Assembly: GCF_000143415.4 (NCBI RefSeq)
Contig: NW_003314341.1
Coordinates: 423,165-487,164 of the forward strand
Source of the DNA: Selaginella moellendorffii
Taxonomy: Eukaryota > Streptophyta > Lycopodiopsida > Selaginellales > Selaginellaceae
Length of the DNA stretch: 64,000 bases
Direction of reading: 5' to 3'
How positions within the stretch are numbered: the first letter of the stretch is position 1; the number at the start of each line of letters is the position of its first letter. Of this stretch, positions 33,066-44,859 are shown piece after piece. The position numbers and the translations under genes were made by a program. The notes beneath the pieces are model-generated. The model was given only the letters and a program-made list of their open reading frames with translations, searched no databases and was not told the origin of the DNA.

Positions 33066-35827
33066 GTGTTTACTTTCCAAATTCATTTTTATAATAAAAG
33101 GTTTCCTTTTATTCTCTCTATATTGGTTGATATAGGTTCAAGTTTATCTTCTATTACTCGACCTATTGCCACATATTGCCCTCCACATTTGTGTCATGTG
33201 GCAGAGTCAGTTTTCATTCTTTATGGCAATGGCCGTACACATGCATATGTATGGGATGAGGCAAACCTAGTTGTGCATATGGGCAATCTTGAACTTAAGT
33301 TACAGTTATTGTGGGTAGTGTTGAGTCAAACTTTTAACTTTATCCTTAGTATAAATTGGTTGCAGCACAATCATGCAAAGTGTGATTTTGATGTTTCTCC
33401 CCTTTGTCTCATATTTCTTTATATTTCATCCATTCCTCTAACTTCTATACCTCTTCATCCCTTTGCTTCTACCTCTGCTTCCATTACTTTTATCTCCCTA
33501 TTGTTTCTTTCTATGTTTCTTTCTATATTTTTATCTTCCCTTTTTCAATCTCTCTGACAGTCTTTGTGTTGCAACAGTTGACCAGCTTATGAAGGAGTAT
33601 GCCAGTCTCTTTGAATTTGACCTATCGTCTGGGGCCAAGATTGCCACATATCATTTAATTTCAATTAGGGATGTTCGTCCAATCAAGGTTCCTATTCGTC
33701 ATTGGTCACCCAAAGAGATCAAGATTTTACGTACAAACGTCAAGGAGATGTTGGAAAAGGGTGTTATTTGAAAGTCATAGAGTCCTTGAGCATATGAATT
33801 TCATCTTGTGACAAAGCTTGATGGAAGTATTTGTTTCTATATTGACTATCATCTGTTAAATGAAGTGACAATCCTGAATGTGTACCCTCTTCCTCACACT
33901 ACTAATTTCTTGGATTATTTGGGAAGAAGTCATTAGTTCACAAAGCTAAATCTTGCTTTTGGATATTGGCAAATACCGATGGCTAAAGAAGATATTCCTA
34001 AGAAGGCTTTTCATACATCGTTTAGTTTATATAAGTTTTTGGTGATGTTGTTCGGTTTGAACAATGTTTCTAAGACTTTCCAACAGATGATGGATGAGGT
34101 TCTTTGTGATATGTTGGAGATAACTAATAACTTCATCAATGATGTCTTAATCCACTCGGAAGAGACATGGGAGGAACACGTCTATAATATTTGTAAAGTG
34201 TTAGATTGGCTACAGGAAGTTAGTTTAAAGCTGAAGTGGTTGAAGTGCGTGTTTAGGTCCAAGGACACAACTTACCTTGGGCACCGTATTTCTTGTGAAG
34301 GTTTGCAAGTTAATCTAAGGATGACAAACTTATGATTATTCTAAAGTTCCCTACTCCGAAGTGTTTGAATGATGTGGAACACTTCCTGGGTAAGGTGCAA
34401 TATCTCGGTCCTTTTTTGGATCATTTTTCTAATCATATTGCACCATTGTGAGCATTACTAAAGTCATTAACGTCATCTTTCATTTTGTCTACAAACTGCA
34501 AGTGGGATTTCATGGATCTCAAGCAACTATTGATGACTCTTCTGGTTTTGGCATATTCTAACTACACTCAACTTTTCATTTTGCACATGGATGCTTCTGA
34601 TATTGATCTTGGAGGTGTGTTGATGCAAGAGAGGCCGAGTGTGCCTGGTCAGTGCTATCCTATTACATATATAAGCTATACATTACAACCAATAAAGGTG
34701 AACTACTCCACAACAAAGAAGGAGTGTTTAGTAGTAATTTGAGATTTTGAGAAACTTCATGCATATCTACATGGTTCTTAGACATTACTAGAAGGTGATC
34801 ATGCTGTTGTTCATTATTGAAGTGGAAAAACCTAGTTATTTGCACTATCTGGTGGGATTTGAAGCTTTAGGTATATGATTTTGATATTGTTTATTGCCTA
34901 GGGACTTTTATGGCTGATGTTGATGCCCTTTCTCGAACTCTTCTTCCTTCTTCACTCTCTTCTCATATTTTTTACAAGCTTGTTGTTTCAACATCTATAG
35001 AATTTCTAGATAAGGATTCTATGCTATCATCAGTTGTTGTATTTGACATTCAATGTCCACAAGGTGCAAAGCAAGATTTACTTTCTCTTAATAAAGTTTG
35101 TAAAGCTAAAAGATTGAGCTATGGATTCGAAGGCTTTGAGATGGGTTTGAAAATCCTGCATCACTTGCTAATGACTTACCATTTTGGCATTTACATTCTC
35201 AATATCATTTTGAATACGGCTTTCTTTATTTTATGCATAGTTGTGTTTGGTGCCAATCTTGTAGTACTCCTCCTCGTGCTACTAAAGGATGGTTAGAGTC
35301 AATTGCAATTTCTCATTTGTTTGAGTTAGTGGTATTTGATCTTATGGGACCTTTTCCACGATCGACTGCAGGCAATGAGTATGTTATTATTGCTTCTGAC
35401 TACTTGACTCACTAGGTGGAAGTTGATGCTTTTGCTAGCACCTCTACTCTTGCTAGTGCCTTTGCAACTACTGTTGGATACTTCTTCTTCAATCAAGTGG
35501 TGTTTCAACATTTTTGTCCAGAGCGGATTTTTTCGGATAATGTGTAAGCTCCTAAGTTTGGACTTCCCGGGAAGTCACCCAGCCCAGTACTATTCAAACC
35601 TAAGGATGTTTAACCTTAAATATCCTAAGACCCTTAACCGATTGGAAAAAGGGGGTGCACTCTTATTCATGGGCCCTTTCTCTTTATATTTGAACCCCAT
35701 GATCGTCTCTCAAGTCGTTCCCTTTTGCTGCTTATATAATGGTCTTATATTTATGGATAAGGCATTTCATATTTTGACGTCTCAATTGGGGATACACCAC
35801 ACTTTCATGAGTGTTTATCATCCATAG
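33066..35827 (+). pseudogene. Degenerate gypsy pol of copy C
   Basis: Pieces in order: aspartic protease (33066-33420, ILVDIGSSLSSI); RT N-terminus (33580-33770, with PIKVPIRHWSPKEIK); RT palm/thumb (33979-34335), where the catalytic Y-x-D-D box reads FINDVLIHS, so one catalytic aspartate is lost; RNase H (34485-34742, LFILHMDASDIDLGG); a chromatin-side linker with DVDALSRT; integrase start (35320-35415, FDLMGPFPRSTAGNEY); and, after the nested insertion, MDKAFHILTSQLG (35755 on). Several in-frame stops confirm inactivity. Confidence 0.85.
35542..35735 (-). mobile_element. Solo LTR of a Cassandra-like (5S-bearing) retroelement, nested in gypsy integrase
   Basis: A 194-bp insertion splits the integrase codons for S-D-N-G. 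It is flanked by a 5-bp target duplication, TAATG (35537-35541 and 35736-35740); removing one copy and the insert restores the expected ggataatgg. On its own strand (minus) it ends ...GCTTACA and contains a stretch closely resembling the 3' half of 5S rRNA: a box A-like GGTTAAACATCCTTAGG, then AGTACTGGGCTGGGTGACT, then CCCGGGAAGTCC. Plant elements whose LTRs carry 5S promoters are known as Cassandra TRIMs. The second copy is at 62039-62233. Confidence 0.75.
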
Positions 35828-36474
35828 ACAAATAATTTAGTGGAATGGCTTGTTCAAATATTCAAATGGATGATCATGAAGTATGTAAACTATTTGGATT
35901 GGGATGGTCATTTGCCATCTCTTTAGTATGCATATGTCACAGAGGTGTAGAGTTTTGTTGGTACTTCACCATATAAACTCTTATATAGCCATGATCTAAT
36001 ATTACCAATGGAGTTAGGTTTACCTTTGCAATTACCATGAGTTGCCAATACTAAGTTGTGGGATTAATATTTGACAAGCATTTTTCTTCTTGTCTAAGTA
36101 GAGTTTGCTGAACACCTAAGCCACATACAAATGGGACAATAATGGCACTATTAACTCCCATCATTGTCCACTTGCGAAGTATAAAGTGGATGATTTGGTG
36201 TTAATCAGTTTTCCCCATCTTATAGTATATGGTTTATCTAAAGGGTAGTCAAAAGGATTATATCAAGTGTTGCAGCAAGTTGGACCACAAGTTTGAGGTT
36301 CGGCATAATGTTTAGTGAGTTGATCTTCCAAAAATTGTAACGTTATACAAAGGGATTAAAAACAATTAGTACCACTTACCAATTCACTGATGCCTTCTCC
36401 TAATGTTCCTCCAAATCTCGGCCCATCTACAAGAGAACCCTAATAGTCTTCTATTATTCCAAGAGGAGGGGATG

Positions 36475-36646
36475 ATATAAAATCTAAGTTTACGGTTATG
36501 ATGCCATATACTAATATTGGTGTAATGGGATTTTAGATAGTTGTCGAATTAGTTTCAATTCGGACCACTTGCTCTTGTATATAAATTAAAGTTTTTAGGT
36601 TAATTGATATGCACATTTTTTGTATTCCTTTTCCATATTCCATGCA
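36475..36646 (+). repeat. 3' LTR of gypsy copy C
   Basis: About 172 bp, starting just after the purine tract and ending ccatgca. It shares gttaattgatatg and ttccatattccatgca with the 5' LTR. Confidence 0.65.
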
Positions 36647-36749
36647 CTCACTTCACACTTATTGATTTCTTTTAGATTTTTAATGTTTTGGTTTCCTCTA
36701 AAATCTCTGTTATATTTTTCTCTCATGATTCCTAGGGAATCTGGAATCA

Positions 36750-37730
36750 TGAATAACACTTTAAATGCCACATCACCCACAACCCTGGGAGAGTACAAAA
36801 CTAATCTGGGCTAACAAGATTATAAGGAATGACTCCATAGATATGCTCTGCTTCAGTGGGAGCACCACAAGAAGCAAGCCAATCCACCACCTCTACCACC
36901 ACCTGAGTTACCAGAGCTTCCTGAGGTGCTCACAGGTCCTCTTGCTGCAGAGTGGCAAGCCATAATAGACTCCAAGTATCAATCACTCTTGACAAATGAC
37001 ACTTGGACGCTAGTTCCAAAGCCAGCTGACAGACAAACCAAATGGCTATTTTAAGTACTAATCAGGTCGTTTGGTTCAGGTATATGGCCTGCAGATTTAC
37101 ACAATGGCTTAGATTTTACTGAGATGTACTCACCTGTGGTACATATGCTTGCTTTTTAGCAGCTCAATATGATCTTGAGGTACATCAGATGTATGTACAG
37201 CGTTCCTGTATGAAGATCTCAATGAAGAAATCTTTATCCAGAAACCAAAGGGTTATCAGAAGCAGTTTGTCGCCTCAAGAAGCTTTATATGGTCTCAAAC
37301 AATCTCCTAAAGCTTGGTTGGACAAATTTCTCAACTCTATTGGATTTTTTAGAAATGCTGCTAATCAGAAACGTATTGAAAAGATGATGGCCCTTATTGC
37401 TTTACATGTTGATTTCGTCACAAACTGTCTTGCTTTTCTACAAAATATCAAAGAACAGATTTTTTTCTCAATTTGAGATGGACAATCTCGGTGACATTAA
37501 GTTCTGTCTTGGTCTTAATATTATATGGGACCAGTTCCATAGGTGATGAAATTCTCAAATGGTTTCCTGTTTCCACCCTATGGAGGTTAACCTTTATTCT
37601 TCAACCATTTCCAACAACATCCATGACCGAAAGACAGCTACGCTATCACTATGTCCAGGAGCTTGTTCTCCAAGTTTGCTCAACCATGAGGCAGCTAGCT
37701 GATATACTGACCAAGTCTCTTCCATAAGAT
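36750..37730 (+). mobile_element. Ty1/copia pol fragment
   Basis: Plus-strand pieces of a copia reverse transcriptase: EWQAIIDSKYQSLLTNDTW with LVPKP (about 36950-37025), the DFTEMYSPVVH region, DLNEEIFIQKPKGYQ, LYGLKQSPKAWLDKF (37290-37330, a copia hallmark), and a terminal QLADILTKSLP (37690-37727) from the RNase H end. Many frames are shifted and large parts are missing, with no LTRs seen. It abuts the 3' LTR of gypsy copy C. Confidence 0.8.
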
Positions 37731-37740
37731 AAGTCTGGTT

Positions 37741-38147
37741 TCAATTGCAACAGTTTACAGTTGCAGGAGTAACAGGAGCAGCCATGACATCAGTAAATCT
37801 AGGCCTGGGATTAGTGTAAATCCACGGGCCACATACCTGGGTTTAAACCAAACAACCTGATTCGCTGCGTTCCTCTTAACTCGAAATAACCATTTGGTTG
37901 ACACCACTTGTTTGTCAGCTGCACATCACGAGCCTGCCATCTAAATTCTGTTGCTTTGGAGCTGGGCGTTTTTGTGTCAATCACGAACCGATGATGGAGC
38001 AGCCGTAGCTGGATATCACGATCGACGTCAATTTCATCTACGTCGTCGACTTGGATGCCCGAACTTTCTTTGTGGAGTCCTGATATGCTTCACAGGTTCG
38101 CACCTTCCATCCAAGCGTTGAATCAGTTTGGATGAACACACAGGATC
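37741..38147. other. Intergenic, no gene seen
   Basis: The left edge may hold the 3' non-coding end of the copia fragment. No other signal is seen. Confidence 0.4.
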
Positions 38148-38396
38148 GTGTATCGATGGACAAATTCCCAAACAACTGGATGCGGTGGCTGCATGTTCCC
38201 ACGCCATGGATGCCCACCGCAAGCTAAAAAGAATGTCCTTGAGAAGCTAAACAGTGATGAGAAATGGATCCTCCGATTCGTGGTCGACAAGCTCACCGCT
38301 CCATACCAGAGCTTCGAAGAGTGCCCCGAGTTTCTGCAGCTGATCCAGGACTATATGCTTGTGGAAGATGACAATTCCGGCGCAGCTGCTGCGTAA
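38148..38396 (+). CDS. Hypothetical ORF, possible gene fragment
   Basis: An 82-codon frame whose second half looks protein-like: KKNVLEKLNSDEKWILRFVV, then DKLTAPYQSFEECPEFLQL and IQDYMLVEDDN, ending in alanines. The first half is low quality. I do not recognise it. It could be the last exon of a captured gene or a small helical protein; no splice chain upstream is evident. Confidence 0.25.
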   Translation: MYRWTNSQTTGCGGCMFPRHGCPPQAKKNVLEKLNSDEKWILRFVVDKLTAPYQSFEECPEFLQLIQDYMLVEDDNSGAAAA

Positions 38397-38547
38397 AGAT
38401 TGAAAAGAGAGTGGAGCAGTTCCGTGAGCCTGGCCAGCAGAGGCACACGCTATCCAGGATGAAGGGACAATGGTTTCCAAAGTCTTGCTTCTTCCGTTCT
38501 ACAATCGCGTTTGGCGAGTGTTTTATCATTTATGAACTTAGTTTCAA

Positions 38548-39882
38548 TCACCACCCAAGCAATAGCAACTTCAGCAACGCCATACGAATGAAAAGACCAT
38601 TTTTGGCCTGTCTAAAATACGCAGCTCTTGGATCGACATCTACTTCTGTGGTAATCTGCACACACACGAAACCAAATAAGACAACGAAACAAATGTGTGT
38701 GAGACAGATACCTCGTCAAGCCTGGGAAGAGGATGCAAAACAACGGCATGGCTTTGAAGCACATCCACTACTTTGCGGTCCACAATGTACTTTCCACGGG
38801 CCTGGTTGTAGAGCTCGATCTTGTCGCCAAATCTCTCGCGTTGAATGCGCGTCTGGTAAATGACATCGCATTTGGATGCCACTTCCATGAGATCCTTCGA
38901 CTCTTCCCACTCTATGTTCTTGGAGGTAAGATACTCTTTGATATCATCCTTCACACAAGAAGCAAAGAGCTCGTAAGAAAACTCATGGGACTTCTTCTTC
39001 GTCTCCTCATACCTTCATCTTCACCACGTCTGGAGAGACGAAGTAGAACTTGACACCATCGTACTTGGCGAGCAAGTAGGCCAGAGATCGAACAGTTCTT
39101 CCGTTGGCAAGGTCCCCAACGAGCCCGACTTTGATCCCGTCGAGACGCCCGGTCTCTCTCTGAATCGTGTAAACATCTAGCAGTGCCTGCCAAAGATCCA
39201 AGCGTTTTTCCTTACTCGATACAACGAAGGAAGCAAGAACTTTGAGCTACCTGCGTGGGATGCTGCCCAGGTCCATCGCCAGCATTGATCACTGGGATGC
39301 TCGACACAGCGGCAGCTTGCTTGGCAGCTCCACTCTCAAAGTGTCTCATCACGATTATATCCGAGTAGCCTTCCACCGTCCTGATCGTGTCTGATAGACA
39401 TCTTTGAGCTTCCGAGATCGAAGAAAAACAATGGAGAGAGAGAACCAAACCTCACCTTCGAGCGTCTCCCCTTTGGCAGCCGACGAGAACTCGCGAGCAT
39501 TCTCCGTGGTGAGCACTTCTCCACCCAGGCGCTTCATGGCCGACTCAAACGACAGCCTCGTCCTCGTCGATGGCTCGTAAAACAGCGTCGCCATGAGATA
39601 TCCCTTGAGCATCGTGGAGCCGCCGCCGGATCTCCCCTCCACGATCGCCTCCATCTCCTTGGCCACGCCAAAGATCCCCTCCAGCAGCTCCCGGTCGAAT
39701 TGCTGCGCCTCGAGGACGTGCTCCACCTCGAACTTCCGCCCTAGCATCACACCGCCGCTCGCATTCGCGGCCCTGGAGAATCCAACGCGACAATCCACGC
39801 GCTGCTGCCATCGCCGCCGCCGCCGATCATCCACATTCCACTGCGGCGACAATCCCTGGCGCGGCGCTAGAGCTACCTCCAT
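38548..39882 (-). CDS. pyrB: Aspartate carbamoyltransferase, chloroplastic
   Basis: Catalyses carbamoyl phosphate plus aspartate to N-carbamoyl-aspartate, the committed step of pyrimidine synthesis in plastids. Five exons on the minus strand: 39456-39882, 39251-39390, 39013-39186, 38712-38948 and 38548-38655, giving 361 residues. The first 45 or so residues, rich in Arg and Ser, look like a transit peptide. Motifs include [20 protein letters not shown] (carbamoyl phosphate binding), an [16 protein letters not shown] region, [46 protein letters not shown] and HPLPR, all expected for the enzyme. The start codon lies 68 bp after the stop of the PHD-finger gene on the same strand. Confidence 0.95.
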
Positions 39883-39950
39883 CGCCCAAGGGTTTAGGGT
39901 TTATCAAAAGCATATCCAGGGAATAAGTGTGTTCTTCGTCTTCGTCCCTT

Positions 39951-42900
39951 TCACGAAGGTGGTCGTCTCCTCCTGGGAGCCACTTCCTCCTCGCCATCTC
40001 TACCAGGCCTGCTACTCGAAAACCCTCTGTCCCTCCTCCGCCTATCGTGATTCCTCTCTAACTCGACGTCAAATCTCCCCGACGAGATCCGCCCAACGTC
40101 GCCAGGCCCAAGATCCCACCCCGAAGTTCGAGGCTCTCGCTGCGACTCCAGGCAATGCTGCTGCTGCTGCTGGTGATGGTGGTACTCCATCTCGAAAAAC
40201 CTCCGCTCGTCTCTTCGATCACTCAAGCGCTTGAGCCCCGCGGGTGGCGACCTCTGGCCTCGCGGGGGTGGTGGCGGCAGCGGAAGCTTTGGAACCGACG
40301 ACGCCGGAGACATCTCTCTCGCCGAGCTCGCGTACCCCGGAGGAGGAGACCGGCTGTGGTGCCTCAGACTCTTCCGAGGCGAGTCACTCCTGGACCTCGA
40401 TCTCGATCGCCGACGGATGCTCGGGCTCCTCTCCCTGCGGTGATCCCATCTCTCCGGATGCGGCTCACCAACGTAGCCACCACCTCGACCATCCGGCGCT
40501 GCTCTCATTGCCGGACTGTCCAAACTGTGACCACCACCGTAGCTCCTGTCAAACACCCCACGACTGCTTCGCAAGCCGGGGCTTACTCCCACCATTCCCA
40601 TCCCGGGGCCGACTCTCAGCGCCGGACTCAAACCGATGCCTCTCCCTGGAGGAGCCATGGCTTCCGGGTCCGCTGCTCGAGTGGGATTCAGGATCAAGGG
40701 AGGAGGATTCCGTCCTGCTGCTGGAAATGGTCTTCCGCCACCACCCCGGACCACCGCCGCTCCTGGACTACCGGCCTTGGTGATGGTGCCGTCCGGTGCT
40801 ACAACGAAGCCGCTACTCTCCACCTTTGCAGCGGCCACGGCGGCGGCGTTAGCTTGGCCGTGGGGACCAAACCCGCCGCCACCCTCGGAGAAACGAGCTG
40901 GCGGAGAAAGGTGGTGCTTTGGACCCCACTGTCCCGGCGGAACCACGGAACCATTCATCCATGGTTCCGCTCTTCGAGGTACGAGTGGAGAGCTCGGACC
41001 ACCCCGACTTCTACCACGTCCAAAATCGCGAGAGTAGAACCTGTCCGAATCGTACATCTCGTTCCTGCAAAGAGTAACAAAGCTTGAGTAGAGTTTCCAG
41101 ATGCAAGAATGGGTCGGCTTACCTCTGATCGTGATGGTCGTGCCTACTCCACGCTGGATCCTCGTGTCTAAACCTATCGTAGCTTTCAAACTGCGACACT
41201 CGGGAGCCTGCTGGTGGTCGTAAGCGATTGCCGGTCCAGGCATTTGGCCTCACACCACGCCTGAAAAGCTCCTTGGAAGCACGTAAAGCTTCTTCTGCTG
41301 TGTCGAAGCCTTCAGGAAGCTGATCCCATCCAGAAGCCTTTACCCGCCGCGTCGCGCCAACATTCTTCTCTGGTTTGGACTCTTCGTCGCCGCTAGCAGT
41401 AGGCTGACCTTCACCGCTTTTGTAATCACCTGACGAAGGACCTTCTTTGTTGTCGTTGTCAGATTCACGTTTGGCTTCGAGCTCGTGAATCTCTCCTTGT
41501 TCACCTTCGGAATCCCCTTCCGCTCGCGCCACCTTTTCATCCACTGTTTCCACCGGCTCATCTCCTTCCTCAGAGTCATCATAATCAACGTGCTCAGCAT
41601 CACAGGCCTCTTCGGCCCAGTCCTCAGCAGTTATTTGACCCTCCTCCACTTTCTCAGCCTCCTCGACCTCCACTCGCACTTTATCTGACTCGGGTTCTTC
41701 TTCCTCTTCGAACGTGTCATCCTCTTGAAAGACTTCTTTGTCCTCAGCTTCACCGGTCCTTTTCACCCCGGAGTCTTCAAAGGTCTTTGGATCATCATCC
41801 TTGGTGTCACCGTTTATATCCTCGACTGCCTCGGCCTGAGTTTGATCACTACTACCCTTAGCCGGTGACGGAAAAGAGTCAGGCTCCTGTTCCTGTTCCG
41901 GAGATGCTTGATAATCGGCAGTGTCCCCCTGGGCTTGACCTTCGTCTCTGGCATTATCAGCTTCATTTTTCTCTTCGGTGCTCTGCATGCTTGTCGCACA
42001 CAACTCCTCGGTTGTCCTGTCTTTGGTTGCGGCTTCATCTGTATCGGACGTAGCATGCTCTGTGATGTTCCCAGAAACTATCTCTTGAGACTTCTCAGCA
42101 CCTGCGTCGATGCAGTAATCAGGTCCATCTTCACACGGACGTTCCCACGCATCCATGCCTTTATTCAAGTCCCAGTGAGAGCGTTTGCCATGAGAGTCAC
42201 CACTGTCAACGTCCTTCCTCATGCCGCCGTCTTCATCTCCATCAATATCCCTTCTAAAATTATCCATACGCTCGTAATCTTCATCCTTCACCAGATCATA
42301 ATCGTGAAGCCCCGGCTCTTCTTCTTCTTCGACTTTGTTCTGAGTGCACTTTGGTAGTCTTTCGTCCACCACTTTGTCTGACTCCAGCTTCCCATATCTG
42401 CTCCCTGAAAACTCGTCCCTGTTCACCTTTATCGACGGAGATGGAGACCTGGATGGTGGCGATGGAGACCGCACAGAATCCATAATTTGTATCCTCCGCT
42501 TTTTTATTGGAACAGTGGACGCCGCATTACTAAAACGACCTCCCAAAAGACTGGCTTCAGGCTGGAATATGCACAAGTCAGAGAGAATAGACAGTATGAA
42601 CACAAGCCATACCTTTCTTGCTTCAACGTCTGCTTTTTCCTGTGCCTCGTGAGATTTTCCTGTGTGTACGCCTTCATCGGCTTCAGTTTTCCCTGGATGC
42701 GCCAGCGCACTACGCAATCTCTTGACGCACTTCGTAGAACTGGTGTCCGTAGCAGGGGCTCGTTTTGACGAACGCTTGGATGCAGGAGGCTTGGCAGAGC
42801 CACAGGCGTGGCATGTGTGCGGCTGCTTACTTCGATCTTTCTGCGTCAAAACCTCCAGTGCTAGCGTGACACAGCTAGGATGAGCAGAGACTGCAGCATT

Positions 42901-44447
42901 ATCACATGTACATGGCTGTATCTGCACAGAAAAACCATAGCTGTAAATGCTTCTGTCCCAAAAATTCCGCGCGACAAATATCTGCTTCCTACAACTTTTC
43001 TACACCGACTGCCAAGCCTGCATGCCCCCTGTGAGACCTCTGAAACGACTATGCACTAGATTTCCTCCGAGTGGTTTCTATCCTGAGAGTTACCACCACG
43101 TACCATGGTTTCGAAATCTTCATTGTCTTCGCAGCCACAAAGGGAACAAACGGACTCATCTCCTGTGTCCCTCGCCTTTGGCGTGTTAGTCCAAGAATCT
43201 CCTGAATTTAGTAGTACCCTACCCTCCTCCTGCAACAAAAACCTGTCTGAGCATCGAGTGATTATAATGCTTTTCCCCTAGGACTGATGCGAACATCTGG
43301 AATCCCTGCTCAAGAACGCACAGGCAATCTCTCTATCATCCATCCATCCACCCATCCATCTCTCTCAAGAGGGAGCACAAAAAGCAAATCAGCTTTTTCC
43401 AAAGGCAAGTCTCAGGCAAAGAGGGCACGAAATAACTCCAGCTTCTGTGCACACGAAGGAAGCCACTTTTCCCTGTCAATATATCTATCCTGTGTGTTTT
43501 TCCCCACTCATCTGACGTGCATGCCTCGAAACTAACCTGTTCATCCATACTGATGACAAAAACCTCCTCTTTCTGCGCCCTCAGGCAGGCGGAGCAGATG
43601 TAATCCGCTGCTATCTGCAAGAGAGATCAAACATCTGTTTTAGCGTCCTTGAGCTGTGCAAAGGACCTCTTGTAGCATCCTGTTTTCTAAAAGCTATAAT
43701 CCGAGGAGGGAGAAAAGACCACACCTGCGAGCTGGAGTCCAGACACTCCAGATGTTCCCGAGTAGAACACACCTCACAAGTCACCATTTGACCTCTGCTA
43801 CGGTTCTTCCCACACCTGCAATCCACCTTGTCCCCTTTGTCAAATCCCACCAGCGCGCTCGGGTGCTTGAGGCCCCGCTCGGCATCAAGCTCGTGCTGCT
43901 GCGACGATGGCATGCCCTCCATCGCCTGCTGCTGGTGCCGCTGCTCCCGCCACTGGCAAAACGCGGCGCTCCTCGCAAACAAGACCGCCCTCTTCACCAA
44001 TTCCTCGTCGCCCGCGCTGCTGCTACTCCTAGATCGATCCCGTTGCTGCTTGGGCAATCTCCGGGGATGGAACGACATGGCCCTCAGCTGCCCATTCGCG
44101 AGTCTGGACATGATCACGGCGAATCGAAGACCTGTCCACCTGTTTTGGCGGAGGCAAATGTAAGACCTGGTCCGATTATCGGATGGTACCCTATCCAGTC
44201 GCGACGACGCGCCCGTGTCCTCGCGGAGGAGGAATTTCTTGAATGCGGGCACGGCATCGGTGCTGGCGGCGAACCACGCCGCATCGCCACAACCAAGATC
44301 ATCCCCATCAAACCTCCGGATGCGCGTGGGATGCTGCCCCACATCCACCACCACGCTCATCTGCTTGCCATTGCCCGACTCCGTGACGCGCAGCACGCCC
44401 TTGGCGCTCGCGCTCGCCCCGACGCCCGCCTTCTTCCTCGCCTTCAT
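39951..44447 (-). CDS. Large nuclear protein with two PHD-type fingers, acidic middle and Arg/Ser/Pro-rich tail
   Basis: Six exons: 43725-44447, 43537-43614, 43104-43229, 42613-42921, 41123-42561 and 39951-41064, all in phase, giving 1262 residues. The first finger (about 203-255, DCRCGKN ... CEVC ... HLEC ... YICSAC) and a second cysteine/histidine-rich module (about 295-347, VCSLCGCED ... CTCDN ... HPSC ... CHAC) match PHD spacing. The fingers are followed by a basic SPSPSI region, a long acidic Glu/Asp stretch encoded at 42300-41350, a conserved-looking block GWDQLPEGFDTAEEALRASK, RPNAWTGNRLRPP, and a tail with RSRSRSRSDSPRKS and a Gln/His run. I infer a chromatin reader linked to transcription or RNA; I cannot name an orthologue. 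Plus-strand frames here are antisense shadows. Confidence 0.8.
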
Positions 44448-44859
44448 CGCCCACAAAAACCCTAAGTCACCGCCATGGTGGAGTGGGAGAAAACGAAAAA
44501 GGTCCGCTTTAGGTTTTCGCACCTTTGTTTTGCTTGCCGATAAAGAAGCGTGGAGCCGTCGGATGCAATCGATCGTGCGGTATGTGGCGAGATTACGGTC
44601 GGCGCGGCTCGCAATGCGACTGACAAAAGCTGGCGGGGACCAATGGTGTGTGGACACCTAGCGCACTCTGGTTGGGCCACGTGGGAGAATGGATTATCAA
44701 ACCGGCGCTAGTCCTAGACCTTAGCATGTATAGCTAGCTAGGACCACTTTGTTTTTGGTTGACTGGAATGGATCAATTCAAGAATATATTTCAGGGTTCT
44801 ATCTGTAAGGATAGGAAGAACCTAGGAAGCTTTGGAATTTCTTGAACAGTGCTCGGGTT

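Larger units (their letters stand above)
31771..36646 (+). mobile_element. Ty3/gypsy LTR retrotransposon copy C, inactive, with nested insertion
   Basis: Same family as copy B, opposite strand. The 5' LTR is about 31771-31923 and the 3' LTR about 36475-36646; a polypurine tract (AAGAGGAGGGGATGA) lies just before the 3' LTR. Gag (32.1-32.9 kb, with a VGHTYRHC knuckle end), protease (33.1 kb, VDIGSS in place of the usual D-T-G), reverse transcriptase, RNase H, zinc-binding and integrase pieces follow in gypsy order, broken by stops. A 194-bp solo LTR of another element interrupts the integrase at 35542-35735. Confidence 0.85.

Noticed and set aside
39593-41087. Plus-strand frames of 133-310 codons
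   Set aside because: Antisense shadows of the ATCase and PHD-finger exons; GC-rich composition keeps opposite frames open.
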